A DNA stretch of 13,840 nt from CAVSUR01 sp052143655 (GTDB lineage: Bacteria > Actinomycetota > Actinomycetes > Streptosporangiales > Streptosporangiaceae). A model generated the notes under the pieces. The model did no database searches. It saw nothing but the letters and a program-made list of their open reading frames with translations, and was not told the origin of the DNA. Made by a program: the position numbers and the translations under genes. Below, one piece after another: positions 5,937 to 12,577 of this stretch. Each line of letters starts with the position of its first letter. Position 1 is the first letter of the stretch. Location of the stretch: contig JBKQSL010000054.1 of NCBI GenBank assembly GCA_052143655.1, forward strand, positions 1 through 13,840. Direction: 5' to 3'.

Positions 5937-6155
5937 ATGCGATGGGACGGCCTGCGCCTGGACAGCGGACAGCGCGCGGACGGCAGCCACCCCGGACGCT
6001 GGGCCGGCCAGCCCGCCCTGTTCGGGCGCGACGCCGTGGCCCGGACCTTCGACACGCCCGGCTTCCGCGGGATGACGTTCTACGAGGTCCACGCCCGGTC
6101 GATCAGCTGTCCCTGCTATGACACCGGCCCGGCCGTCACACGGTCCCTGCTGTGA
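5937..6155 (+). pseudogene. Rv2578c-family radical SAM protein, N-terminal fragment
   Basis: A 72-codon frame. Residues 1-56 (MRWDGLRLD at the start, then TFDTPGFRGMTFYEVHARSI) match the N-terminus of the actinobacterial Rv2578c-type radical SAM proteins, about 340 residues long. In those proteins the stretch leads into a conserved linker and the CxxxCxxC cluster-binding loop. Here the similarity stops at Ile56 (6104), and the last 16 codons are unrelated. The loop, the SAM-binding core and the C-terminal domain are absent, and I see no continuation in any frame before the cysteine dioxygenase gene. The SOS promoter upstream is intact. It is a 3'-deleted remnant unless the short peptide has been reused. 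The family identification rests on my memory of the family. Confidence 0.7.
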
Positions 6156-6156
6156 C
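6109..6156 (+). repeat. Short direct repeats at the truncation site
   Basis: GTCCCTGCTATGAC (6109-6122) and GTCCCTGCTGTGAC (6143-6156) differ at one of 14 positions and start 34 bases apart. A looser third copy, GTTCTGCCGTGAC, follows at 6161-6173. They begin where radical SAM homology ends and are not explained by coding sequence. Confidence 0.5.
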
Positions 6157-6194
6157 GCTGGTTCTGCCGTGACACTACCCTGCCATGGCAGGCA

Positions 6195-6208
6195 GTGACC
6201 TATGTCAC
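6195..6208. terminator. Small dyad between convergent ends
   Basis: GTGAC-CTAT-GTCAC overlaps the stop codon of the cysteine dioxygenase gene and lies 40 bases past the radical SAM remnant. The 5-bp stem is too short for a confident terminator; it could equally be a protein-binding half-site pair. Confidence 0.2.
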
Positions 6209-6708
6209 CAGTCCTGGTCGGCCTGCTGCGTGCCGGAGTGCGCCAGGACTCCGCCCGTCAGCGCATACCGGTGCATCACGGTCAGCGGCGGCGAGTACGC
6301 ATGAACGCTGACGGCCGGGACGGAGCCGGTGTTGCTCACGTCGTGCACATAGCGCCGGCCGAACGAGCGGTACTGGCCGGCGCCGAGCACCCGGCTGCCC
6401 AGTTCCGGCCGGCCCGGCGTGCCGGTGCGCTCGCGCAGCTCGCCCTGCGCCACGGCGAACGCCCCGTTCGCCTCGCCGTGATCGTGAAAACCCGTCTCCT
6501 GCCCCGGCAGCCAGCTGAGCAGCCAGATCTCGTAGTCGGCGGCTTGCTCGAGCCGGCCGTACCAGCGGCGCCCGGCGTCGAAGCGCACGGCGGTGCTCCA
6601 CCGGTCCCGCGACTGCGCGGCCTGGCTCGCGAGCTGTCCGAGCATCGCCGGGCTGACCCGCGCCCGGAGCTGCCCGCTGGACTGCGGGGACAGAGTTCTG
6701 TAGTTCAT
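6205..6708 (-). CDS. Cysteine dioxygenase-type cupin
   Basis: A 167-residue single-cupin Fe(II) thiol dioxygenase. It most likely oxidises cysteine to cysteine sulfinate; 3-mercaptopropionate is a possible alternative substrate. The three iron ligands are visible: H75 and H77 in the first cupin motif (PGQETGFHDHGEANGAF) and H122 in the second (YVHDVSN). The Ser-His-Tyr triad follows as S134, H136 and Y138 in SVHAYSPPL. Length is normal for bacterial members. ATG 6708 is chosen; the frame stays open back to GTG 6759, but those 17 codons are AT-rich promoter-like DNA with no conserved sequence. There is no Shine-Dalgarno, and TAGGAT sits 7 bases before the ATG. The gene diverges from menF. It fits the window's other sulfur-handling genes but shares no operon with them. 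Confidence 0.85.
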   Translation of the reverse strand: MNYRTLSPQSSGQLRARVSPAMLGQLASQAAQSRDRWSTAVRFDAGRRWYGRLEQAADYEIWLLSWLPGQETGFHDHGEANGAFAVAQGELRERTGTPGRPELGSRVLGAGQYRSFGRRYVHDVSNTGSVPAVSVHAYSPPLTVMHRYALTGGVLAHSGTQQADQDW

Positions 6709-6715
6709 CCTATAA

Positions 6716-6736
6716 ATCCTATCGGCTATATCGATA
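6716..6736 (-). promoter_or_regulatory. Cysteine dioxygenase promoter with operator-like dyad
   Basis: TAGGAT on the minus strand (6721-6716) lies 7 bases before ATG 6708, consistent with a leaderless start. Overlapping it is the dyad TATCG-N7-CGATA (6720-6736) in a locally AT-rich island. A repressor bound there would cover the -10. Confidence 0.4.
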
Positions 6737-6765
6737 ATTAACCGCTTTGAAGTTACCACAGCCTG

Positions 6766-6799
6766 GCCGCTGGTCCCGGCGGAACACGGGACCAGCGGC
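6766..6799. repeat. Perfect 12-bp inverted repeat
   Basis: GCCGCTGGTCCC (6766-6777) and its exact reverse complement GGGACCAGCGGC (6788-6799) flank a 10-base loop. It lies between the divergent cysteine dioxygenase and menF genes, where no gene ends, so an ordinary terminator role is not obvious. It lies upstream of the putative menF -10, so it would not be part of a leaderless menF transcript. Confidence 0.75.
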
Positions 6800-6874
6800 G
6801 GCTCGTGTCACGGCAGAGCGGTGCGCCGCCAGTGCTGGCGCGGTCCGCGGGCGGACCCGGCGGGCAGCCGCACG

Positions 6875-6880
6875 TAGAGT
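6875..6880 (+). promoter_or_regulatory. Candidate -10 element of menF
   Basis: TAGAGT, the same hexamer as at the SOS promoter, ends 8 bases before GTG 6889. There is no Shine-Dalgarno, and no good -35 is visible. It supports GTG 6889 as the start and a leaderless transcript. Confidence 0.45.
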
Positions 6881-6888
6881 TGAGTGCC

Positions 6889-8157
6889 GTGGGACCACAG
6901 CAAGCGGAGCCCGGCCGCGCGGAGCCGGATGGCCTGGTCGTTCGCACGGTACCGGTCGCCCGCCCCGGTGACCTGCTCGGTGAGCTGCCGCGTCCGGGCG
7001 CGCTGGCCTGGGTCCGGCACGGCGAGGGGCTGGCCGGGTGGGGCGAGGCCGCCAGGGTTACGATCCCCGCCGGCGAAGACCGGTTCACCGCCGGTGCCAA
7101 GTGGCTGCGCGAGGTGTTCGACGCCGCGCAGGTCAGTGACGAGGTCGGAATCCCGGGCTGCGGGCCGGTTGCGTTCGGCAGCTTCACCTTTGACCCGGCG
7201 TCCGACGGCTCGGTCCTGGTCGTGCCGCAGGTGCTGATTGGCTGCCGGGACGGCCGGGCCTGGCGCACGACGATCGGCCCTGACCCGGGGCGCCTGCGCG
7301 AGCCGGTCACGGTGCCCGCTGCGGTCCGCTGGCACGACGGCAGCCTGACCGCGCCGCAATGGGAACGGGCCGTCGCGACCGCGGTCGGCCGGATCACCTC
7401 CGGCAAGCTGGGCAAGGTGGTGCTGGCCCGGGACGTATACGCGGCCGCGTCGGAGCCGATCGACGTGCGCGCGCTGCTGGCCCGGCTGGCCGCCCGCTAT
7501 CCCGACTGCTACACGTTCTCCTGCGCCGGCCTGGCTGGCGCCACTCCTGAGCTGCTGGTCCGCCGCGAGGGCGCGGAAGTCAGCTCGCTGGTCCTGGCCG
7601 GAACCATGCCGCGGGGCGGCAGCCCGGCCGACGACGCGGCGCTCGGCGCCGCCCTGCTGGCCTCGGCCAAGGAGGCCGAGGAGCACCGGTATGCCGTGGC
7701 CGACGTGCGCGCGGCCCTGCAGCCGCTATGCGCCCGGCTGGACGTCGAGCCCCGGCCCAGCCTGCTCCGGCTGGCCAACGTCCAGCACCTGGCCACCCGG
7801 GTGGCTGGCGTGCTGGCCGCGCCGGGCGGCGCGCCCGGGCCTGAGCCGTCCGCGCTGGCCCTGGCCGCCGCGCTGCACCCGACCGCCGCGGTGTGCGGCA
7901 CCCCGCCTGATACCGCGATGGAGCTGATCCGCGAGCTGGAGGGCATGGACCGGGGTCGCTACGCCGGGCCGGTCGGCTGGGTGGACGCGCGCGGCAACGG
8001 CGAGTGGGGCATCGCGCTGCGGTGCGCTCAGCTGTCCGGCCCGCGGGCCCGGCTGATCGCCGGATGCGGCATCGTCGCGGGCTCGGACCCGGCGGCCGAG
8101 CTGGCTGAGACGCAGGCGAAGTTCCGCCCGGTGCAGGACGCGCTGGAAGGCGCCTAG
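6889..8157 (+). CDS. menF: Isochorismate synthase (menaquinone pathway)
   Basis: 422 residues. Converts chorismate to isochorismate, the entry step of classical menaquinone synthesis. It has the chorismate-binding fold of the MenF/EntC family: GKVVLARDV with the likely general-base Lys176, then LAGTMPRGG. The VQHLATRV segment follows, then LHPTAAVCGTP with His330, and GNGEWGIALR with Glu372. CGIVAGSDPAAELAET with Glu404 comes near the end; the two Glu are the expected Mg ligands. The frame is open back to GTG 6805, but the added 28 residues look non-conserved and overlap promoter-like DNA, so I use GTG 6889. The family alone cannot separate menaquinone from siderophore enzymes; menD, menC and menE beside it decide for menaquinone. 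It converges on menD with an 18-base gap. Confidence 0.9.
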   Translation: MGPQQAEPGRAEPDGLVVRTVPVARPGDLLGELPRPGALAWVRHGEGLAGWGEAARVTIPAGEDRFTAGAKWLREVFDAAQVSDEVGIPGCGPVAFGSFTFDPASDGSVLVVPQVLIGCRDGRAWRTTIGPDPGRLREPVTVPAAVRWHDGSLTAPQWERAVATAVGRITSGKLGKVVLARDVYAAASEPIDVRALLARLAARYPDCYTFSCAGLAGATPELLVRREGAEVSSLVLAGTMPRGGSPADDAALGAALLASAKEAEEHRYAVADVRAALQPLCARLDVEPRPSLLRLANVQHLATRVAGVLAAPGGAPGPEPSALALAAALHPTAAVCGTPPDTAMELIRELEGMDRGRYAGPVGWVDARGNGEWGIALRCAQLSGPRARLIAGCGIVAGSDPAAELAETQAKFRPVQDALEGA

Positions 8158-8161
8158 CCCG

Positions 8162-8173
8162 CCCGGCGCCGGG
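8162..8173. terminator. GC palindrome between menF and menD ends
   Basis: CCCGGCGCCGGG is a perfect 12-bp palindrome occupying the 18-base gap between the convergent stops. As RNA it gives only a 4-bp stem with a GCGC loop, so a bidirectional terminator role is possible but weak. Confidence 0.25.
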
Positions 8174-8175
8174 GC

Positions 8176-10047
8176 TCAGCCGACGGCGGCTGCGGCGGCC
8201 TGGCGCAGCGCGGACCGCAGTGCCGCGGCGCTGGCCCGGTCCGTGCTCAGCTCGGCTACCCGCAGCCCGCGGCCCGGCAGAAGGGCCGGCAGGTCGGCCG
8301 CCCGTTCCAGCCGGGTGTACGGCAGGCCGGCGGCCCGGGCCAGCAGGCTCAGGTCGGTTCCGTGCGGGGTGCCGAACAGCCGCTCGAACGGCCCGGCCAG
8401 CGCCGCCTGCTCCAGGTCGGAGAAGATCCCGCCGCCGTCGTTGTTGACCACGATCAGGCACAGGTCGGGGCGCGGCTCGTCCGGGCCGAGCAGCAGCCCG
8501 GGAGCGTCGTGCAGGAACGCGAGGTCGCCGAGCAGCGCCGCGGCAGGGCCGCCGCCGGCCGCCTGATGCGCGAGCGCCGCCCCGATGGCGGCGGAGCTGA
8601 GCCCGTCGATGCCGCTCGCCCCGCGGCTGGCCAGCACCCGCAACCCGGATCGCGGCGCCATGTGCAGGTCCAGGTCGCGGACGGGCTGGCTGGACGCCGC
8701 CCACAGCAGCGCCCCGGCGGGCAGTGCGGCGGCCAGGTCGCGGGCCAGCCGCGGCTCGGTCAGGCCTGAGGCTGAGTCGAGCAGCGCGTCCGCTGCCTGC
8801 CGGGCAGCGGCGTCAGCGCGCCGCCAGGAGCCGAGCCAGCCGCTGCTGCCGAGACCGGCCGGGCTAGCCAGGCTGGCCTGGCCGGCCGGGCTGGCCAGGG
8901 CTGCCCCGGCCGCACCTGGCGCCCCGGTCAGCCGGATCCGCGCCGCGACGTCGGTGGCGGTGCGGGCCGGGTCGGCCCAGCGGCCCGGCCCGGCGGCGAG
9001 CACGACGTGCCGGGCACCCTGGCCGGCCACGCCGCGCAGCAGCGCGAGCTGCGGCCGGGACAGCCCCGGGCGCCCGGCGCAGATGATGACGTCCGGCTGG
9101 TGCGCTGCGGCGAAGTCCGGCGCGGCCAGCAGGTACTCGTAGGCCGCCAGGGCGTTCGGGCCCGTGCGCGCGCCCGATGACGGCTCGGCCAGCACCGGCC
9201 AGCCCGCTGTCTCGGCCATCTCGACCAGCAGCCCGGCGTCGTAATCCCCGTCCCCGCAGACGATCAGCCCCCGCTCGGTCCACGGCAGCTCCACCTCGCC
9301 CGCTGCCGCGGCTCCGCCCGTCCTGGCGGTCAGCCCCGTGGCTGTGGCATCCATGGGGCTGGGCGCCCATGGTTGTGACAACGACGGGGTTACCAGGCCA
9401 GCGGGCGGAAGGGGTTGGCTGGCCGCGAAGCTCGTCCACGGGGCGCCGCCGGGGCGGCCGTCCAGCGGCTCGGGCCAGTCCGCCGTCCCGTCGGGCACCA
9501 GCGGCTCGCGCAACGGCAGGTTGACGTGCACCGGGCCGGGCAGCCCGGCTCCCCCGCCGGTCCCGGCCGCCGCTGCCCAGGCCCGGCAGGCCAGCGAACG
9601 CCAGTACGCGGCCATCCCGGGCCGGGCCTCCGGCACACCAGCCTCGCAGAACCACCGCACCGCGTCCCCGTACAGCTTCAGCTGGTCGATCGCCTGGTTC
9701 GCGCCCGTGCCGCGCAGCTCGGGCGGCCGGTCGGCGGTCAGCACCAGCAGCGGCACGGCCGACTCGTCGGCCTCGATCACTGCCGCGTGGAAGTGCGCGG
9801 CCGCCGTGCCCGACGTGCAGGCCACCAGCACGGGCCGGCGGCTGGCCTTGGCCAGCCCGAGCGCGCAGAACGCCGCCGAGCGCTCATCGATCCGCACATG
9901 CAGACGCAGGCCGCCCGCCGCGGCCTGATCGTAGAGGGCCAGTGCCAGCGGCGCGCTGCGCGAGCCGGGGGCGAGCACCGCCTCGCGCAGCCCGCACCGG
10001 ACCAGCTCGTCGGCCAGCACGGTGGCCAGCACGGTGGCCGGGTTCAC
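8176..10047 (-). CDS. menD: SEPHCHC synthase MenD
   Basis: 623 residues, thiamine diphosphate-dependent. It joins isochorismate and 2-oxoglutarate to give SEPHCHC, the step after MenF. Visible features are the N-terminal APGSRSAPLALAL at 26-38 and the catalytic-type Glu55 in RIDERSAAF. CTSGTAAAHFHAAVIEA follows at about 77-93. The ThDP/Mg motif is GDLAFLHD (507-514) with NNDGGGIF (535-542). The start is GTG 10047, whose GTGA overlaps the menC stop, so translation is coupled; the longer open frame to 10506 only shadows menC. It is longer than the usual 550-580 residues because of two low-complexity inserts. One is a linker at about 211-250 whose DNA is less GC-rich than its neighbours. The other lies at 384-405 and carries a 9-residue repeat. 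Both lie outside the recognised catalytic motifs, so activity is expected. Confidence 0.93.
   Translation of the reverse strand: MNPATVLATVLADELVRCGLREAVLAPGSRSAPLALALYDQAAAGGLRLHVRIDERSAAFCALGLAKASRRPVLVACTSGTAAAHFHAAVIEADESAVPLLVLTADRPPELRGTGANQAIDQLKLYGDAVRWFCEAGVPEARPGMAAYWRSLACRAWAAAAGTGGGAGLPGPVHVNLPLREPLVPDGTADWPEPLDGRPGGAPWTSFAASQPLPPAGLVTPSLSQPWAPSPMDATATGLTARTGGAAAAGEVELPWTERGLIVCGDGDYDAGLLVEMAETAGWPVLAEPSSGARTGPNALAAYEYLLAAPDFAAAHQPDVIICAGRPGLSRPQLALLRGVAGQGARHVVLAAGPGRWADPARTATDVAARIRLTGAPGAAGAALASPAGQASLASPAGLGSSGWLGSWRRADAAARQAADALLDSASGLTEPRLARDLAAALPAGALLWAASSQPVRDLDLHMAPRSGLRVLASRGASGIDGLSSAAIGAALAHQAAGGGPAAALLGDLAFLHDAPGLLLGPDEPRPDLCLIVVNNDGGGIFSDLEQAALAGPFERLFGTPHGTDLSLLARAAGLPYTRLERAADLPALLPGRGLRVAELSTDRASAAALRSALRQAAAAAVG
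8855..8899. repeat. 27-bp tandem repeat inside menD
   Basis: CCGGCCGGGCTAGCCAGG (8855-8872) recurs at 8882-8899 with one change, a period of 27 bases. It encodes two copies of a nine-residue unit of the form A-S-P-A-G-x-x-S-L at about residues 384-400 of MenD. The period is a multiple of three, so copy number can change without breaking the frame. Confidence 0.6.
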
Positions 10048-11099
10048 GCCAGGAACTCCGCCGCAGCCCGCATCCGGGCGGTCCACGGCCCGGGGTCGGC
10101 CGCGCAGGCGGCCAGCCGCTCCGGGCTGGCCACGCCGGCGCGCACGGGCAGGAATCCGCCGTCCTCGGCCAGCGGCTGCGCGGTCACGTCCGCAGTCAGC
10201 AGCGACATCGTGGCGAGGCCGCAGTCGTAGGGCAGCTCGGGCAGCGCGGCGGCGAGCGCCACCCCGGCCGCCAGGCCCACCGACGTCTCGACGGCGCTGG
10301 AGACCACCACCGGCAGCCCGCAGTCGGCGGCGATCCGCAGCGCGGCCCGGACCCCGCCCAGCGGCTGGGCCTTGAGCACGACGATGTCGGCCGCCCCGGC
10401 GGCGCGGACCGCGAACGGGTCCTCGGCCCGGCGGATCGACTCGTCGGCGGCCAGCGGCACGCCCGTCCGCTGCCGCAGCCGGGCTAGCTCGTCCAGGGTG
10501 GCGCATGGCTGCTCGGCGTATTCCAGGCCGAACCGCCCCAGCAGGCCGAGCATCCGGTCCGCCTGGTCGACATCCCAGCCGCCGTTGGCGTCCACCCGGA
10601 TCCGGCCGCCGTCGCCGAGCGCCTCCCGCACGGCCGCGACCCGGGCCACGTCATCGCGCTCGGCCTGGCCGCGCTCGGCCACCTTCACCTTGGCGGTGCG
10701 GCAGCCGGACCGGGCCACGATCTGCCGGGCGGCCTGCGGGCCCACCGCGGGCACGGTCACGTTCACGCCGACCCGGTCGCGCGCCGGCGCTGGCCACCCC
10801 CGGCCGGCCGCCTCCAGCGCGCAGGCCAGCCAGCGGGCGCACTCACGCGGCCCGTACTCGGCGAATGGCGAGAACTCTCCCCACCCGGCCGGCCCTTCGA
10901 GCAGCGCGCCCTCGCGCACGGTGATGCCGCGGAACTTCACCCGCATCGGGATCGAGTACGCGCGCACGGACGGGAGCAGGTCGGCCAGCAGCGCGCGCAG
11001 CTCCCGGCCGGTCATCGGCCGCTGGTCACCGGCGGCTCCGGCCGGTCCCTGCTCGCCTGGTCCCTGCCCGGCCGGGACCTGCCCTGCCTGGGGCTGCAT
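10044..11099 (-). CDS. menC: o-Succinylbenzoate synthase MenC
   Basis: 351 residues, enolase superfamily. It dehydrates SHCHC to o-succinylbenzoate. The catalytic pair K137-x-K139 (RTAKVKVAERG) is visible. So are metal ligands D170 (RVDANGGW), E196 (EYAEQP) and D219 (AADES), and the second-side Lys243 (VVLKAQPLGG). The capping-domain segment FRGITVREG...GWGEFSPFAEYG lies at about 56-83. ATG 11099 is preceded by GGGAGGG and is preferred. ATG 11015 would remove a Gly/Gln/Pro-rich 28-residue lead but has no ribosome site. The longer open frame to 11813 is a shadow of menE. The stop overlaps the menD start, so menC-menD form an operon. It diverges from menE with 46 bases between the starts. Confidence 0.93.
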   Translation of the reverse strand: MQPQAGQVPAGQGPGEQGPAGAAGDQRPMTGRELRALLADLLPSVRAYSIPMRVKFRGITVREGALLEGPAGWGEFSPFAEYGPRECARWLACALEAAGRGWPAPARDRVGVNVTVPAVGPQAARQIVARSGCRTAKVKVAERGQAERDDVARVAAVREALGDGGRIRVDANGGWDVDQADRMLGLLGRFGLEYAEQPCATLDELARLRQRTGVPLAADESIRRAEDPFAVRAAGAADIVVLKAQPLGGVRAALRIAADCGLPVVVSSAVETSVGLAAGVALAAALPELPYDCGLATMSLLTADVTAQPLAEDGGFLPVRAGVASPERLAACAADPGPWTARMRAAAEFLA

Positions 11100-11132
11100 G
11101 CGCCCTCCCGCTAGCCGCCTGATCTGCCCGGT

Positions 11133-11138
11133 TAACCT
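11133..11138 (+). promoter_or_regulatory. Candidate -10 element of menE
   Basis: TAACCT lies in the 46-base menC-menE intergenic region, 7 bases before GTG 11146, which has no Shine-Dalgarno. It sits in GGTTAACC, the only AT-containing palindrome in the gap. The menC promoter must overlap the same stretch, so the two genes are probably controlled together. Confidence 0.35.
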
Positions 11139-11145
11139 TACGACC

Positions 11146-12369
11146 GTGACCTCCCGTCCCCTGCACGCGGTCGTGCTCGAACCCGCCGCGGCTGCGGCGC
11201 GGCTGCTGGCGGCGCTGCCGGGGGCGATGGACGGCACCGGGCCAGCCCTGCTGCCGCTCGATCCGGGCCTGCCCACGGCCAGGCTGGCCGAGCTCATCGA
11301 GGCCTTCGCCCCCACTGTGGTGGAAACGGCCCAGGGCACCGAACGGGTCTTGCCCGCCGGCCCCGCCGCCGCAGCCAGCCGGGCCGGCGGTCCTGGCGTC
11401 GGCGACGACGTGGCCGTGGTCATCGCCACCTCGGGGTCCACCGGCCGGCCCAAGGGCGCCGAGCTGAGCGGGACGGCGCTGCTGGCATCGGCCCGCGCGT
11501 CGCTGCACCGGATCGGGGCGCAGCCGGGCCAGTGCTGGCTGTGCTGCCTGCCCACCTTCCACATGGCCGGGCTGGGGGTGCTGGTCCGCTCGCTGCTGGC
11601 GGGCACCGACCCGGTGGTGGCCGGCCGGCCGGACCCCGATCTGCTGGCGGCCAGCGGCTGCTCGCACGTGTCGCTGGTGCCTACCCAGCTTCGGCGGCTG
11701 CTGGACGCGGGCGCCCCGCTCACCCAGTTCGCGACGATCCTGCTCGGCGGGGCGGCGCCGCCGCCCGGCCTGGTGGCGGAGGCCGTCGCGGCGGGAGCCC
11801 GGGTCGTCACCACGTACGGGATGAGCGAGACCTGCGGCGGCTGCGTGTACGACGGGGTGCCGCTGGACGGCGTCTTCGTGCGGGTCGGGGCCGACGAGCT
11901 GATCAGGATCAGCGGGCCGGTGCTGTTCTCCGGCTACCGGCTGGCACCGGAGGCGACAGCCGGCGCCCTGTCCGGCGGCTGGTTCCGCACCCAGGACCTC
12001 GGCGCCATGGACGCCGACGGGCGGCTCATCGTGCGCGGCCGCACGGCCGACGTGATCACGACCGGCGGCGAGAAGGTGCCGGCCGCTGAGGTCGAGGCGG
12101 CGCTGGGAACCTGCCGCGGGGTCGCCGAGGTGGCCGTGGTCGGCGTGCCGGACCCGGAATGGGGCGAGCGCGTCACCGCGCTGGTGGTGCCCGCCGACCC
12201 CGGCTCGCCGCCGGAACTCGGCGCGCTGCGCGCGCATGTCCGCGACCGGCTGCCGGGCTACGCGGCGCCACGGGCGCTGCTGCTGGTGGCGGCCATTCCG
12301 GTGCTGGCGTCGGGCAAGCCGGACCGGCAGCGGCTGCGGGCTCTCGCGGGTGCTCCGGCTCAGGCCTGA
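11146..12369 (+). CDS. menE: o-Succinylbenzoate-CoA ligase MenE
   Basis: 407 residues, AMP-forming acyl-CoA synthetase family. It activates o-succinylbenzoate to its CoA thioester for MenB. The ATP loop TSGSTGRPKG lies at 95-104 and YGMSETCGG starts at 224. The RTQDLGAMDADGRLIVRGR segment with its conserved Asp follows, then ITTGGEKV. The catalytic C-terminal Lys391 is in ASGKPDRQ. At 407 residues it is shorter than many CoA ligases, as is usual for actinobacterial MenE; the N-terminal domain is compact. GTG 11146 is chosen from where homology begins and from the -10-like hexamer just upstream; the open frame extending back through menC is a shadow. The specific function rests on the men context. 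Confidence 0.92.
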   Translation: MTSRPLHAVVLEPAAAAARLLAALPGAMDGTGPALLPLDPGLPTARLAELIEAFAPTVVETAQGTERVLPAGPAAAASRAGGPGVGDDVAVVIATSGSTGRPKGAELSGTALLASARASLHRIGAQPGQCWLCCLPTFHMAGLGVLVRSLLAGTDPVVAGRPDPDLLAASGCSHVSLVPTQLRRLLDAGAPLTQFATILLGGAAPPPGLVAEAVAAGARVVTTYGMSETCGGCVYDGVPLDGVFVRVGADELIRISGPVLFSGYRLAPEATAGALSGGWFRTQDLGAMDADGRLIVRGRTADVITTGGEKVPAAEVEAALGTCRGVAEVAVVGVPDPEWGERVTALVVPADPGSPPELGALRAHVRDRLPGYAAPRALLLVAAIPVLASGKPDRQRLRALAGAPAQA

Positions 12370-12432
12370 CCTTCGCCGCGCACGGCATAATGGGGTCAGG
12401 GCACGATTCGGACGGGCACAGTTCAGCCCTGC

Positions 12433-12458
12433 GGGAACATTTGGCCGCGCCGAGCGTT
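12433..12458 (+). promoter_or_regulatory. Candidate SigR/SigH-type promoter of the sigma factor gene
   Basis: GGGAAC (12433-12438) and CGTT (12455-12458) are 16 bases apart, and the GGAA(C/T)-N16-20-(C/G)GTT pattern fits thiol-stress ECF sigma factors (SigR in Streptomyces, SigH in mycobacteria). In S. coelicolor hrdB has, to my knowledge, a SigR-dependent promoter. Initiation near 12466 would leave a leader of about 110 bases. An isolated CATAAT (12386-12391) in the same 208-base gap may be a housekeeping -10, without a clear -35. Confidence 0.45.
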
Positions 12459-12476
12459 AACACATAGTGCCCGCGC

Positions 12477-12505
12477 TTGCACAGTACCAAAGCGCGCGCG
12501 GTACT
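12477..12505 (+). promoter_or_regulatory. Dyad and possible housekeeping promoter before the sigma gene
   Basis: AGTACC (12483-12488) and GGTACT (12500-12505) form a perfect 6-bp dyad with an 11-base loop. TTGCAC (12477-12482) lies exactly 17 bases before GGTACT, so the same stretch could be a weak -35/-10 pair, although GGTACT lacks the conserved first TA. It could instead be a leader hairpin or operator. Confidence 0.3.
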
Positions 12506-12577
12506 CCAGCCCGCAGACAGCGCCGGAGGGCGCGATCGAGAGCGCATGCCGGTGTGCGCCGTGAAGGAAGGTGTCTC

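Noticed and set aside
5224..6075. Plus-strand 283-codon frame across the DUF3040 gene
   Set aside because: It covers the DUF3040 gene antisense and two promoter regions, with Ser/Pro/Arg-rich shadow composition.
6202..6741. Plus-strand 179-codon frame opposite the cysteine dioxygenase gene
   Set aside because: The cupin iron-ligand motifs and the His-Tyr motif are clear on the minus strand; this is its shadow.
10048..10506. N-terminal extension of MenD by 153 codons
   Set aside because: It lies entirely within menC in another frame, and MenD homology begins at GTG 10047, which overlaps the menC stop.
10372..11145. N-terminal extension of MenE through menC
   Set aside because: Ser/Arg/Pro-rich shadow antisense to menC; AMP-ligase homology begins at about 11146.
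11100..11813. N-terminal extension of MenC
   Set aside because: It is antisense to menE; ATG 11099 has a clear GGGAGGG ribosome site.
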